Assembly (NCBI RefSeq): GCF_000019965.1
Contig: NC_010571.1
Span: forward strand, 1,426,001-1,490,000
Length of the DNA: 64,000 nt
Direction: 5' to 3'
DNA from: Opitutus terrae PB90-1
GTDB lineage: Bacteria; Verrucomicrobiota; Verrucomicrobiia; Opitutales; Opitutaceae
In this document: piece by piece, positions 41,447-49,556 of the stretch
Position numbering within the stretch: the first letter of the stretch is position 1
Layout of the letters: each line of letters starts with the position of its first letter
The notes under the pieces: generated by a model
Databases searched by the model: none
Told to the model about the DNA's origin: nothing
What the model saw: the letters and a program-made list of their open reading frames with translations, nothing else
Position numbers and translations under genes: made by a program

Positions 41447-42214
41447 ATGACTCTCGGAAGGAAAATTGCCGATGCGCGCCAAGCGCGCGGCTGGTCACAG
41501 GAAAAACTAGCGGCAGAGCTCTTGCTCGCGGCAAAAACGAAGAAGTTCCAAGGGCTCAAGATTCCCAAGCGGTCGCTGAGAACCTGGTTGGTGAAATTAG
41601 AACGAGAGCAGCTGAGGCGCGAGCTGAGCGAATCTACTCGAGACTGGCTGGCCGCCGTCCTTGGTGAAAACATTAATGAGTTCCGCGCGCTCCCCCTCGT
41701 TTCGCAGAAGGCCGACGAGGCCCGGGACGAACCGCAACAGTTCCCGTTCGAAGAACTGTGGGTGTTTTCTTCGCGACCCATCGAAGTCCGGGACCCCATG
41801 TACGCGCGTAAGATGGCCCCTCTGTTCGAAAACCCGGAGCGCCGCATCGTCTATTTTGTGCCTGATGTGAAGATTGCGGAGCAATTGAAAGGAGCGCTGA
41901 CGCAAGCGATCGGCCGCGAACTAGACACTCTGTCGATAGTGCTGACGGAGGCAGTGCTGCTCGCCCCGCATTGGATCTTGCGGCACCGAGGAAGACGCGG
42001 CGAGGCCCCAATCGTCGAGGGTTACATCGAACTCCAGTCAAGCCGGCGCGAGGAGATCGAGCGAACGTTCCTCCGATTGCCGCAGGAGCACGTCAACAAT
42101 GTGATCGGCGTCTTCCAGACCCTCGGCGTGCTGGACGTCGATTTCCGCTACAAACCACCGTCAGCGCCGATAGCGGGCAAGACGGGCCTGCCGCACCTAT
42201 CAGTATTTATTTAG
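41447..42214 (+). CDS. XRE-type transcriptional regulator with unknown sensor domain
   Basis: A 255-residue protein. The N-terminal helix-turn-helix reads MTLGRKIADARQARGWSQEKLAAE with an insert before PKRSLRTWLVKLE. A C-terminal region of about 170 residues (ELWVFSSRPIEVRDPMYARK to GVFQTLGVLDVDFRYKPPSA) resembles no sensor I know. It starts a three-gene operon with the transporter (12-bp gap) and the methyltransferase-like gene (2-bp gap). An autoregulatory or ligand-responsive role is inferred from the inverted repeat upstream. Confidence 0.8.
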   Translation: MTLGRKIADARQARGWSQEKLAAELLLAAKTKKFQGLKIPKRSLRTWLVKLEREQLRRELSESTRDWLAAVLGENINEFRALPLVSQKADEARDEPQQFPFEELWVFSSRPIEVRDPMYARKMAPLFENPERRIVYFVPDVKIAEQLKGALTQAIGRELDTLSIVLTEAVLLAPHWILRHRGRRGEAPIVEGYIELQSSRREEIERTFLRLPQEHVNNVIGVFQTLGVLDVDFRYKPPSAPIAGKTGLPHLSVFI

Positions 42215-42226
42215 CCAAGGAAACGT

Positions 42227-42901
42227 ATGGAACAGGAACCCAAGCTTCCGGCAAAAACAACCACCTTTATCTGGCTGCTCAGCGTCCACACCAGCCTGCT
42301 GATTGCCAGCAATGCGGGCGGTGCGAAGATGATCGCCGTGTTCGGCGGCCTTGCAGCATCGGCTACAGTTTTCAGCTACAGCATGACTTTCCCGATCTGC
42401 GACATCGTGAACGAGCTCTATGGGAAACGCGCGGCGCGCCTGCTGGTGAACGTCGGCTTGGCGGGCCTGGTCGTTTCCGTCTGCTTCTTCCAGGTTTCGA
42501 TCTGGGCACCGCCCGCATCCTTCTGGAAAGCGCAAGACGCCTACGTCACCACTCTGGGTCTGGGGCCTAGAATCTTGCTCGGAGGCTGGCTATCGTATTT
42601 AGTCGGGAATCACGTTGATGTGATCGTCTTCCATTGGATAAAGCGATACACTGGCGAGAAGCACTTCTGGATCAGGAAGAACTTGAGCACGGCGGTCAGC
42701 CAGGCGCTGGATACGGTTATTTTCATGACGATCGCCTTTTACGGCGTGTTCCCAATCGCGTCGGCCATCCCTGGACAGTATCTCCTGAAGTTCGCGGTGG
42801 CGCTAGTCTGCACGCCGCTTAGTTATCTTGTGCTCTCAGTTGTCAGGCGCTCGCTCCAAAACGATGCAGCTTCCGCCGCTCCTCAGGTTGCAGCCACCTG
42901 A
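42227..42901 (+). CDS. VUT/YhhQ-type transporter (queuosine-precursor transporter family)
   Basis: A 224-residue membrane protein with about six helices. The conserved family region is SLLIASNAGGAKMIAVFGGL followed by SMTFPICDIVNELYGKRAAR, corresponding to the TNIxxxKxxxxFG and PLTxxxxDxxxEvyG blocks of YhhQ. YhhQ imports 7-deazaguanine precursors (preQ0/preQ1) in E. coli; substrate identity here is inferred from family membership. GGAAACG lies before ATG 42227. No queuosine biosynthesis gene is nearby. Confidence 0.85.
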   Translation: MEQEPKLPAKTTTFIWLLSVHTSLLIASNAGGAKMIAVFGGLAASATVFSYSMTFPICDIVNELYGKRAARLLVNVGLAGLVVSVCFFQVSIWAPPASFWKAQDAYVTTLGLGPRILLGGWLSYLVGNHVDVIVFHWIKRYTGEKHFWIRKNLSTAVSQALDTVIFMTIAFYGVFPIASAIPGQYLLKFAVALVCTPLSYLVLSVVRRSLQNDAASAAPQVAAT

Positions 42902-42903
42902 CC

Positions 42904-43668
42904 ATGGCACACCGAGAATTTGTCGGGGAGATCGCAAAGCTTCTCCGTGTCCCCGCGGAGCAGATCGAGCGACGGGTGGATCGCTACAATTCTGATTTCT
43001 CTGCCTACGGCAACGAAGTCTACGAGGAAATCGAGACGCGAGTTGCTCACTGGGTTAACTTTATGGAAGGCGGATGGTTTCAGCGCCGGCTGGATATGCC
43101 AATCCGCATTGCACCGCATTTCGACGTAGTGGTGGATATCGGATTCTCGTCGCCCTATTATTATATGCAACCCGGTTTGGCGGCGTGCAAACGGCCGAAG
43201 TTCGTATTTGTAGACAAACACGATTCTGCGGTGACGTTCTACGATGCGTTGGTGGAGTTCTACCAATTAGGCGAGACGCGAAAACGGGACATTGTCGTTA
43301 AAGCAGACATTGAGTTGCCCAGCGATACGGCGAAGGTAGCGAAAGCTGTTTGCGGTTTGCATCCAACATCATTGCTCGTAGTGGCAAGCGAGGTTCTTGA
43401 ACACCTGACCCACGATGAACCGTTCTGGACAATGGTCGAAAATTTCAAAATGGCCGAAGGCGAAGCCAGCAAGCGTGTCTACGTGACGCTGCCTATTGGA
43501 AGAAAGATCCCATCTCATATGATGGAATTCAGAACACCCGAGGCGGCAAAAAAATACGCGGCCGAGCGCATGAACATCATCGAGGAGGCTGTTTTCGCTC
43601 CACTAAGCGAAGAGCTTAGCAGCCCGTTTCTTGAGGCCTGTTACTGCGCGCTAGGATCGCCGCGGTAG
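42904..43668 (+). CDS. methyltransferase-like protein, third gene of the XRE operon
   Basis: A 254-residue protein with a Rossmann-like middle: HFDVVVDIGFSSPYYYMQPG occupies the motif I position but lacks the usual GxGxG. FVFVDKHDSAVTFYDALVEF fits motif II, and LVVASEVLEHLTHDEPFW is a good match to the EVLEHL post-motif of class I methyltransferases, followed by KRVYVTLPIGRKIPSHMMEF. The N-terminus is helical. Degeneration of motif I makes SAM use uncertain. The 2-bp gap from the transporter implies joint function. Confidence 0.7.
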   Translation: MAHREFVGEIAKLLRVPAEQIERRVDRYNSDFSAYGNEVYEEIETRVAHWVNFMEGGWFQRRLDMPIRIAPHFDVVVDIGFSSPYYYMQPGLAACKRPKFVFVDKHDSAVTFYDALVEFYQLGETRKRDIVVKADIELPSDTAKVAKAVCGLHPTSLLVVASEVLEHLTHDEPFWTMVENFKMAEGEASKRVYVTLPIGRKIPSHMMEFRTPEAAKKYAAERMNIIEEAVFAPLSEELSSPFLEACYCALGSPR

Positions 43669-43768
43669 GTGTGCACAGGGGCGGTTTGGGCGCTGCTGTC
43701 GGTTCCATATTTCGCTTCGGCGATCACCAGTAACGTTAGGCATGCCTGCTGCCAACAAACCCGAGCGA

Positions 43769-43990
43769 TCAATGCCGAGCGCTCAGCCCGCGCTCCAGCG
43801 CCGCTGCGATGAACCCTCGATGCGGCTCACACAGACTCGGCGGACCAGGCACGGACCCGGCGGTCGGGTTAGTGGCGGGTTTTGCCGCGGACGCATACCG
43901 CTTCACAGTCTCCCGATCCACGCCCAACTCGCGCGCGACTCGTCGCTGGGACCAGCCGCGCTGCGTTAATGCGATGATCGTTGGGGTCAT
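43769..43990 (-). pseudogene. IS21-family IstA transposase, N-terminal remnant
   Basis: The minus strand encodes MTPTIIALTQRGWSQRRVAR and then ELGVDRETVKRYA, the N-terminal helix-turn-helix of IS21 IstA, continuing to HRGFIAAALERGLSA before the frame breaks. Only about 70 of the usual 400-500 residues remain and no istB is present. Its 5' end abuts the ISL3 fragment at 43990. Confidence 0.8.
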
Positions 43991-44108
43991 GGGCGCCAAC
44001 TTCGTGGCGGCCACGCGCGCCGCCGCGCCGCAGGCGGCGATCGTGCACGACCGCTTTCACGTCTCGCAGCATTTGAACGACGCCGTGGACAAGACGCGGG
44101 TTCGCTAG
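43989..44108 (+). pseudogene. ISL3-family transposase, internal fragment
   Basis: In the plus frame GANFVAATRAAAPQAAIVHD continues with RFHVSQHLNDAVDKTRVR and a stop. This is the DDE_Tnp_ISL3 block (AxPxAAIVHDRFHVxKxLNxAVDKVR), including the catalytic Asp region. About 40 residues remain. Together with the neighbouring IS21 remnant it shows successive insertions and decay at this spot. Confidence 0.78.
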
Positions 44109-44125
44109 CCAAGGTAGCTATAAAA

Positions 44126-44647
44126 TCAACCCTCCACCTTTTCCCGGTTAGCGTAGTCGAGATAATCGAGCATTAGCGCTCGTAAGTGCCACCACGCTCG
44201 CAGCACCAGACTCAATGCGCCCGCCGACGCTCCAAAGGCTACTGTCGTTGCAAACGGGTGCTTAACTGCGCTTAGAAGGAGTTGGCATACGGCCGTACCG
44301 AGGCACGAGACGACGCTCCATACGAGGAATTCAGTCAAATTTCGGAGCGGCTGGTTACGAGCACCAACCTTTTCGACGCCATGCTGCTGCACCGCGATCC
44401 GGTACCACTCGTCATACTCTCTCTTCTGGAACAATCCCTCTTGAAGCCGCGTGATGACGAAAGTCTTGGTCGTTAGCAAAAACGATCCAAGTGTCAGAAA
44501 GCCTGAGAACAAGTAGCCACGAATGTCGTTGTGAAACTCGACGATCTCTCCCCACCAAGTGCCACACGCGATCGCCGAGATCACGAACCCAATGCACCAC
44601 GTGGCCAACAGCGGACTACGTGCTCGTGCCGACGGGTGAGGCAACAT
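44126..44647 (-). CDS. 4-TM membrane protein, second gene of a two-gene unit
   Basis: A 173-residue protein with four hydrophobic segments (LLATWCIGFVISAIACGTWW; GYLFSGFLTLGSFLLTTKTF; LTEFLVWSVVSCLGTAVCQL; FATTVAFGASAGALSLVLRA). A cytoplasmic loop (RLQEGLFQKREYDEWYR) lies between helices 2 and 3. Its start overlaps the end of the 332-residue gene by 32 bp, so translation is coupled. I do not recognise the family. A membrane effector paired with a soluble sensor is plausible in this setting but unproven. Confidence 0.75.
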   Translation of the reverse strand: MLPHPSARARSPLLATWCIGFVISAIACGTWWGEIVEFHNDIRGYLFSGFLTLGSFLLTTKTFVITRLQEGLFQKREYDEWYRIAVQQHGVEKVGARNQPLRNLTEFLVWSVVSCLGTAVCQLLLSAVKHPFATTVAFGASAGALSLVLRAWWHLRALMLDYLDYANREKVEG

Positions 44648-45614
44648 AGGCTTTTGGGTTTAACATCTTAGCGACCCGAGGGGTAGCGGCCGTTCCGATC
44701 AGCCGTTTGACCATAGCGGAACCTTCCAGCATCGCGGCAGGATTGAGCAGGTCTATTTGCATCCCTTGCGCGGCTTCGTCAAAGTCGAGCTCGTCGAACG
44801 CTTCTTTATTCGAGACTAGGTTAATGATCTCGAAACGGCCGTCGGCTGTTTCCCCTTCAACGCGCACCCGCCAAGGGTTCTTTTTCGACACGACGTCCTT
44901 AATGCCTTTCTTGAGGCGGTCTACCTTAGTCTCTTTATCATATCCGAATACGAGGGCGACTCTATTCGCATCCTGTGACAGCGCGCCCATATGGCGCACG
45001 CCTATATTGTCATCACGGAACCGCACGGTCACGTTCCGGATGTGAGAAAGCGAGTCGACCAAGGTCGAAAACCCTTCTTGTCGAACGACGACCTCATGCA
45101 CTAGTGACCAAGTAACTGCATTCCTCTCTGCTCGTAGTCGTTTTTCATCCCACATCTGGGCCTCGGCGCGATCACCAAGAGCGTGGTACAAATGCAGTAT
45201 GTGCGCGCTCACTACTTTTGCACAAAGGTGACCGAAAGCTTCGACCCATGTAGAATGATGGTAGTATTGATAGATACCGTTGCCAGTGGTCGGATCGAGC
45301 AAGAAAAAGTTGACCTCAACTAGCTTGCTGCCGTCCTCAAGCTCCTTTGCGCTGAGCGTGATCTTCCCCTCCTGCTTTGACACCTGACAGAACCGTGTCT
45401 GGTCCTTCACCTTCAACACGACACCTAACCAGTGCTGGCCACAATCGCTAAGCGCAAACAGCATTCCGTCCCATTCCCCAAGTTTGCCAGTTTCGAGGGC
45501 ATTCTGGAGCAGCGCCATTCGCCGCTTCGACTCGGCCTCGAGTATCGTGCGGAGCTCAGCAAAGCTGCCTGTACCGTTGAAACTCCAGTTGAAGCCCAGG
45601 ACGCGCACCTTCAT
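44616..45614 (-). CDS. unrecognised 332-residue soluble protein, first gene of a two-gene unit
   Basis: No family identified. Visible features are a beta-rich N-terminus starting MKVRVLGFNWSFNG; GQHWLGVVLKVKDQTRFCQV; VNFFLLDPTTGNGIYQYYHH, a striking aromatic motif; and a charged helical second half with NVTVRFRDDNIGVRHMGAL. No signal peptide or membrane helix. Codon use is less GC-biased than in core genes. It lies downstream of the DISARM-like operon on the same strand (243-bp gap) and overlaps the 4-TM gene. It could be part of a defence module; homologue neighbourhoods would tell. Confidence 0.7.
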   Translation of the reverse strand: MKVRVLGFNWSFNGTGSFAELRTILEAESKRRMALLQNALETGKLGEWDGMLFALSDCGQHWLGVVLKVKDQTRFCQVSKQEGKITLSAKELEDGSKLVEVNFFLLDPTTGNGIYQYYHHSTWVEAFGHLCAKVVSAHILHLYHALGDRAEAQMWDEKRLRAERNAVTWSLVHEVVVRQEGFSTLVDSLSHIRNVTVRFRDDNIGVRHMGALSQDANRVALVFGYDKETKVDRLKKGIKDVVSKKNPWRVRVEGETADGRFEIINLVSNKEAFDELDFDEAAQGMQIDLLNPAAMLEGSAMVKRLIGTAATPRVAKMLNPKAYVASPVGTST

Positions 45615-45857
45615 TCAAGTAGGCTAATACCAATACGCTGCGCTAGACAAGTCCCATAGTGAGGTGGCGATGACGATTGACTGAACGGCTTCATAAGCCA
45701 CCTTTCCGCAGGCGCCGCGTCGATGGCTCTCGGATCGAAGCGAGTTCGCCTCGTGCGGACGGGCGGAGGTTCTAGCGCCGATGCCTCCGGTCGAAACCTC
45801 TCGTGCGCCAGCGATGTTGCGCGCGCGAAAGCCTGGGAGCTGTTGACCGCTGTCGAG

Positions 45858-47690
45858 TTAATTTAGCGTCAGCTTCTTGATCCCACGGCGGCGGGCTTGA
45901 TCCATATACAGAGGCTTCAGGTGCGGCGCGGAACCGTTCACATACGCCGCAACAGCCGCTCCAATCGCGAGCACGTTCTTCGCAGAATTATTGGTCAAGG
46001 CACCGGCAGTGGCCACTCGCGCGGGCTTGATCTGCCGCGGCACACATTCGAAGACGGCGTCCACCGCAATCGCGTTTTTTTCGTTCTTCGCGAAATCTTT
46101 TTCGTTTTCCGAATGCACGACTGCGACACTGACGACCTTCCAAGCAGAATCACGGAGCGCGTCGCCGATCGCCTGCCACGCGAGGATCTTCGAATCGTGG
46201 AATGTGAGAAGCATGCGCCCGCTCCGTTTGAGCGTCCTACGGGTTTCGGCAAAGATGGCCGTCAGCCGTGTCACATATTGTTCGTGGGAGCAACCGAGGT
46301 GGCGGTTCGGCACCGCTTCATCGTTTTCGACCCGATCGTCCCAATTCAAGCCGAGGGCTTGGGCGAAGACGCGGAATAGGCGCGATAGTTCGGCGTACTG
46401 GATGCTGTCGTAATACGGCGGGTCGGTGATCACAAGATCAACCGAGGCGTCGGCCATAGGTTGCGCTACACTCGACCCGCAGGTGACGGTGGCTTTGTCC
46501 GAGCCAGGGAACCACTGCGCGGCCTTGACCGCCTGGGCCAACCGGCGAGGCAGCGTGCCGCGCCCCATGGCAGCGGCGGGATTGGTTTCCGCAGTCAGGA
46601 ACGAGCGGGTGTAGTGATGGTTCGAGGTCACCTCGTACACTTTGCGATACTTGGGATCCCAGCGACAGGCGTATCCCGCCATCTCGGCGAACCCGGCGAC
46701 GGCCAGAAGCAGGCGCTGGCGCACGGGCACCGATAGCTCTTCTGCATCCAAAGCCGAAAATGCCTCGTCGAGCATTGCGAGCTGACGGTCGGGGAACAGC
46801 TCTGCCCATTCCACAAAACCGCCGCGCTGCAGGGCGGCGGTCTCACCTTTGCCCGGGATTCGTTTCGCCAGCTTGGCGGCAATCGCGCTTTGGCGTCGTG
46901 ACGGAGTGCCGCCGACAGTCGACGGGTGCAGTTCAAGTTTTCGATTCTTTTGCACTACCGACAGCACCGGCTTCCAAGTGGCGGTCTGGAGTGCCTCTGG
47001 GGTCAGCGGATTTTTCGTCGCGCACTGGGCGCACATTACGACAAGGTTTTCGATCCGTTTTTCGTCCGGGCGGTCCGTGAATTCGTGGTGGCAGACGTTG
47101 CAGCGCGCGGGCCCTTCCGGCCAGTGGTCGTGCTGGACCGTGCCGCAAGCCGGGCAACCGAACCAACCGGCGCTCGGTTCGGCGACGATTCGCCGGTCGA
47201 GCGCAAGCAAGCGCGTCGGAAATAGATAGTTGGTGCCGCCACAAGCCGGGCAGGTGCAATGGCGGACGTGGAGGCAGCTCAGCAGTTCCTCTTGGCCGTC
47301 GACTTGGTACAGCTGGCGGCCGAGCCGGTCGAGTCGCTCGATCAGGCGGGTCGCGGCCTGTTCCAGCAGGACCGGATCGACCGGCTGCAAAGTGGTCCGC
47401 AGACCAAACGCCGCCCACGGATTCACGTCCTGTGCGTGCACGACCAGTCCGCGCCGGGCGGCTTCCACGGCGACGGTCCCACCGCCCGCCATTGGGTCCG
47501 AGACGACGATAGCCTGGCCCAAGACCTTGCGGCTTTGATCGAGCAGTGCACCAATCAAAGCATGCGATCGGCGGGCCCACCAGCGGTAGGTCGAGATCGT
47601 GGGCGAGTAATGTTCTCGATTGCGCTGCTCCCGCCGTACCTTCCGTGAAAGAGCCCTCCATTTGAAGTTGCGATGAAGAATAAGACGCAT
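45858..47690 (-). CDS. drmMI: DUF1156/COG1743-type adenine DNA methylase (DrmMI-like)
   Basis: A 610-residue adenine-specific DNA methylase with zinc ribbons. The N-terminal DUF1156-like part shows REQRNREHYSPTISTYRWWA. The SAM motif is DPMAGGGTVAVEAARRG. Cys pairs follow (CPACGGTNYLF, CPACGTVQ, CNVCHHEF, CAQC). The catalytic motif VITDPPYYDSIQY is of the DPPY type. In DISARM class 1 such an enzyme marks self DNA. It starts 1 nt after the DrmB stop, the last gene of the operon. Whether it is orthologous to the described DrmMI needs a search. Confidence 0.8.
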   Translation of the reverse strand: MRLILHRNFKWRALSRKVRREQRNREHYSPTISTYRWWARRSHALIGALLDQSRKVLGQAIVVSDPMAGGGTVAVEAARRGLVVHAQDVNPWAAFGLRTTLQPVDPVLLEQAATRLIERLDRLGRQLYQVDGQEELLSCLHVRHCTCPACGGTNYLFPTRLLALDRRIVAEPSAGWFGCPACGTVQHDHWPEGPARCNVCHHEFTDRPDEKRIENLVVMCAQCATKNPLTPEALQTATWKPVLSVVQKNRKLELHPSTVGGTPSRRQSAIAAKLAKRIPGKGETAALQRGGFVEWAELFPDRQLAMLDEAFSALDAEELSVPVRQRLLLAVAGFAEMAGYACRWDPKYRKVYEVTSNHHYTRSFLTAETNPAAAMGRGTLPRRLAQAVKAAQWFPGSDKATVTCGSSVAQPMADASVDLVITDPPYYDSIQYAELSRLFRVFAQALGLNWDDRVENDEAVPNRHLGCSHEQYVTRLTAIFAETRRTLKRSGRMLLTFHDSKILAWQAIGDALRDSAWKVVSVAVVHSENEKDFAKNEKNAIAVDAVFECVPRQIKPARVATAGALTNNSAKNVLAIGAAVAAYVNGSAPHLKPLYMDQARRRGIKKLTLN

Positions 47691-47691
47691 G

Positions 47692-49554
47692 CTACATCCT
47701 CCAATAGCCGGATACGTTGGGGCCGAACGGCACGAGGGCCGGGCCGTGTTGCGCCACCGTGCCGCCGAACAAGACGGCGCGGGACAATTCACGGTTGAAC
47801 TCGGTGCAGTTAAATTCGCGATGCAGGCAGCCGACGCACGCGCCGCCTTCCTCACTGCAGAAAGGGTCCAGCACGCAATCGCCGCCCTCGTCGAGGGCGC
47901 TGCGTAACCAGCGGTCGATACCCTGCTCGAACAACGTGAGGAGCCCGCCGACCCGCGTATCGGTGTACCGGCTGGCATACAGGACGCAGGCTATACCCTC
48001 GGGAATCAGATACTCGCCGATACTCTGGGCGGCATACCCGCTCCATTCGATGTGGCGCAGGAGGACATGGCTTATCGAATGCACCAAGGTTCGCACGGCG
48101 CTCGCGGCCGGTTGCTGGAACAGGGGATCGTTCCGGCGCAGGCCCAATCCGGGCACCTCGCCATACAGCCGTGCCCAAGCCTCCTCGTTTGTCGCGAGCG
48201 GCGCCGTGGGCAGCAATTGATTTTGCTGGAGCCAGCGGACAACCCGCTGGGGATCCAACTGGAAATAGATCGCCTCGGTTTCGGCGACTACAGCATAGAG
48301 CGGCGTCCGGCGATTGTATTGCGGAAAAGGGTTCAGAATGGTCTGGTTCGGGTCCGCCTTGATGCGGGTGAAGCCGACCGCGGCGAGACCGATCGGAAAA
48401 CCATCGAGCGCCCGCAACTCGGCCAGGCCCAGGCGCTCGCGAGCCCAGATTTGGATATCGCGTAAGCGGCGCTCGTGCGGTTCGTCGCCCCGATTCGCGG
48501 CCCGTTGCGCCGCCGCGTCGATCGTCAGAGTCGCGACATTGTCGAGGACGGCAACCTGTTCGAGGAGTCGGCGACTGACACGGAGGGTTTGCGGCGTGGC
48601 GCCCGGCACCAACCGCAACATCCGATCGGCTACAGCGGCGCCGGCGTGACGCGCCGTCCGCCGGGCGGTATATTCTCGGACTCGGGGATTATCAGGTGCG
48701 AGGGCCGCGAGGTCGCGAAAGGCGGCCGCCACCATGGGATCCTCATCGCTGGTACTGCCAGCCGCCATCGCGTCCCGCACGGGGGTTGCGAGGAGACCCC
48801 AAATGCGCGCGAGAACCCATGGCCGGGCTTCCGGCCCGGAGAGCCGCGCCATGTCGTCGTGCGGAAAATTGATGAATGGAGCGATTTGGGGCTTAAACAC
48901 CGCCGGATCGGTGACGGGCAAGAAGCGTAGTCGCTTCTCCGAGGGATCTTCGGTCCCGAGCAGGCTGTAGGAACAGTTGCACGGCGTTTGGCGCAACCGG
49001 GCTACTTCCGCCCCAGCGCATTGCCGGCAGCGCCACCGCGCGGTGGTCACGCGGCCGGTATCATCGAAATAGAGGCTAGTGGTCCCGTGGATGGAGCAGC
49101 CCTCGCGCTGCACAAACATTTCATCGAGCCGACCGCACTGATGCGCCTGAACGAACGGCATCTGTTCCAGTTTCCCGCCGCAGCCCACCAGGGGGCACTG
49201 ACCGGGAGTCGCGGTCGAACGCTGCAGGTCCCGGAGGCGGTAGACCCGTCCGCAGCGCGGACAGCGCAACGCCGTTGGAAACGGCTCGAACTTTACGCCG
49301 GTCGGCTCACCGACGAAATAGTTACGCGCGAGATCGTCCGCATTGCGCACGGCGGGAAACGCTTGTCGCTGCCAGTCGTTCGGCCACTGGTTGAGCATGT
49401 CGCCTACGACCTCGGCCAACGCCGCCCGGTTGATTTGGCCCAAGGCGCTGAGTTCGATCATGGTCACGCGGCAATGGCCGTATTCATCGTGCGCAAAGAC
49501 CGCGCCCGGCAGATATCCGTAGAGAATCTGAACTTTGCCCCGGTTGAAATTCAT
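47692..49554 (-). CDS. drmB: DUF1998 protein (DrmB-like)
   Basis: A protein of about 620 residues. The N-terminal half has a zinc-finger-like region (CPRCGRVYRL, CPLVGCGGKL, CSIHGT, CRQC). The C-terminal DUF1998 domain has RTLVHSISHVLLRHIEWSGY, then DTRVGGLLTLFEQGID and the Cys cluster CSEEGGACVGCLHREFNC. DrmB partners DrmA in binding and remodelling invading DNA in DISARM. ATG at 49554 follows the DrmA stop by 2 bp; an alternative start at 49575 would overlap it. Confidence 0.85.
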   Translation of the reverse strand: MNFNRGKVQILYGYLPGAVFAHDEYGHCRVTMIELSALGQINRAALAEVVGDMLNQWPNDWQRQAFPAVRNADDLARNYFVGEPTGVKFEPFPTALRCPRCGRVYRLRDLQRSTATPGQCPLVGCGGKLEQMPFVQAHQCGRLDEMFVQREGCSIHGTTSLYFDDTGRVTTARWRCRQCAGAEVARLRQTPCNCSYSLLGTEDPSEKRLRFLPVTDPAVFKPQIAPFINFPHDDMARLSGPEARPWVLARIWGLLATPVRDAMAAGSTSDEDPMVAAAFRDLAALAPDNPRVREYTARRTARHAGAAVADRMLRLVPGATPQTLRVSRRLLEQVAVLDNVATLTIDAAAQRAANRGDEPHERRLRDIQIWARERLGLAELRALDGFPIGLAAVGFTRIKADPNQTILNPFPQYNRRTPLYAVVAETEAIYFQLDPQRVVRWLQQNQLLPTAPLATNEEAWARLYGEVPGLGLRRNDPLFQQPAASAVRTLVHSISHVLLRHIEWSGYAAQSIGEYLIPEGIACVLYASRYTDTRVGGLLTLFEQGIDRWLRSALDEGGDCVLDPFCSEEGGACVGCLHREFNCTEFNRELSRAVLFGGTVAQHGPALVPFGPNVSGYWRM

Positions 49555-49556
49555 GG

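Noticed and set aside
43730-43745. GTTAGGC, similar to an integron attC core half-site
   Set aside because: No matching GCCTAAC partner or hairpin within about 150 bp, no integrase, and the neighbourhood is explained by transposase remnants.
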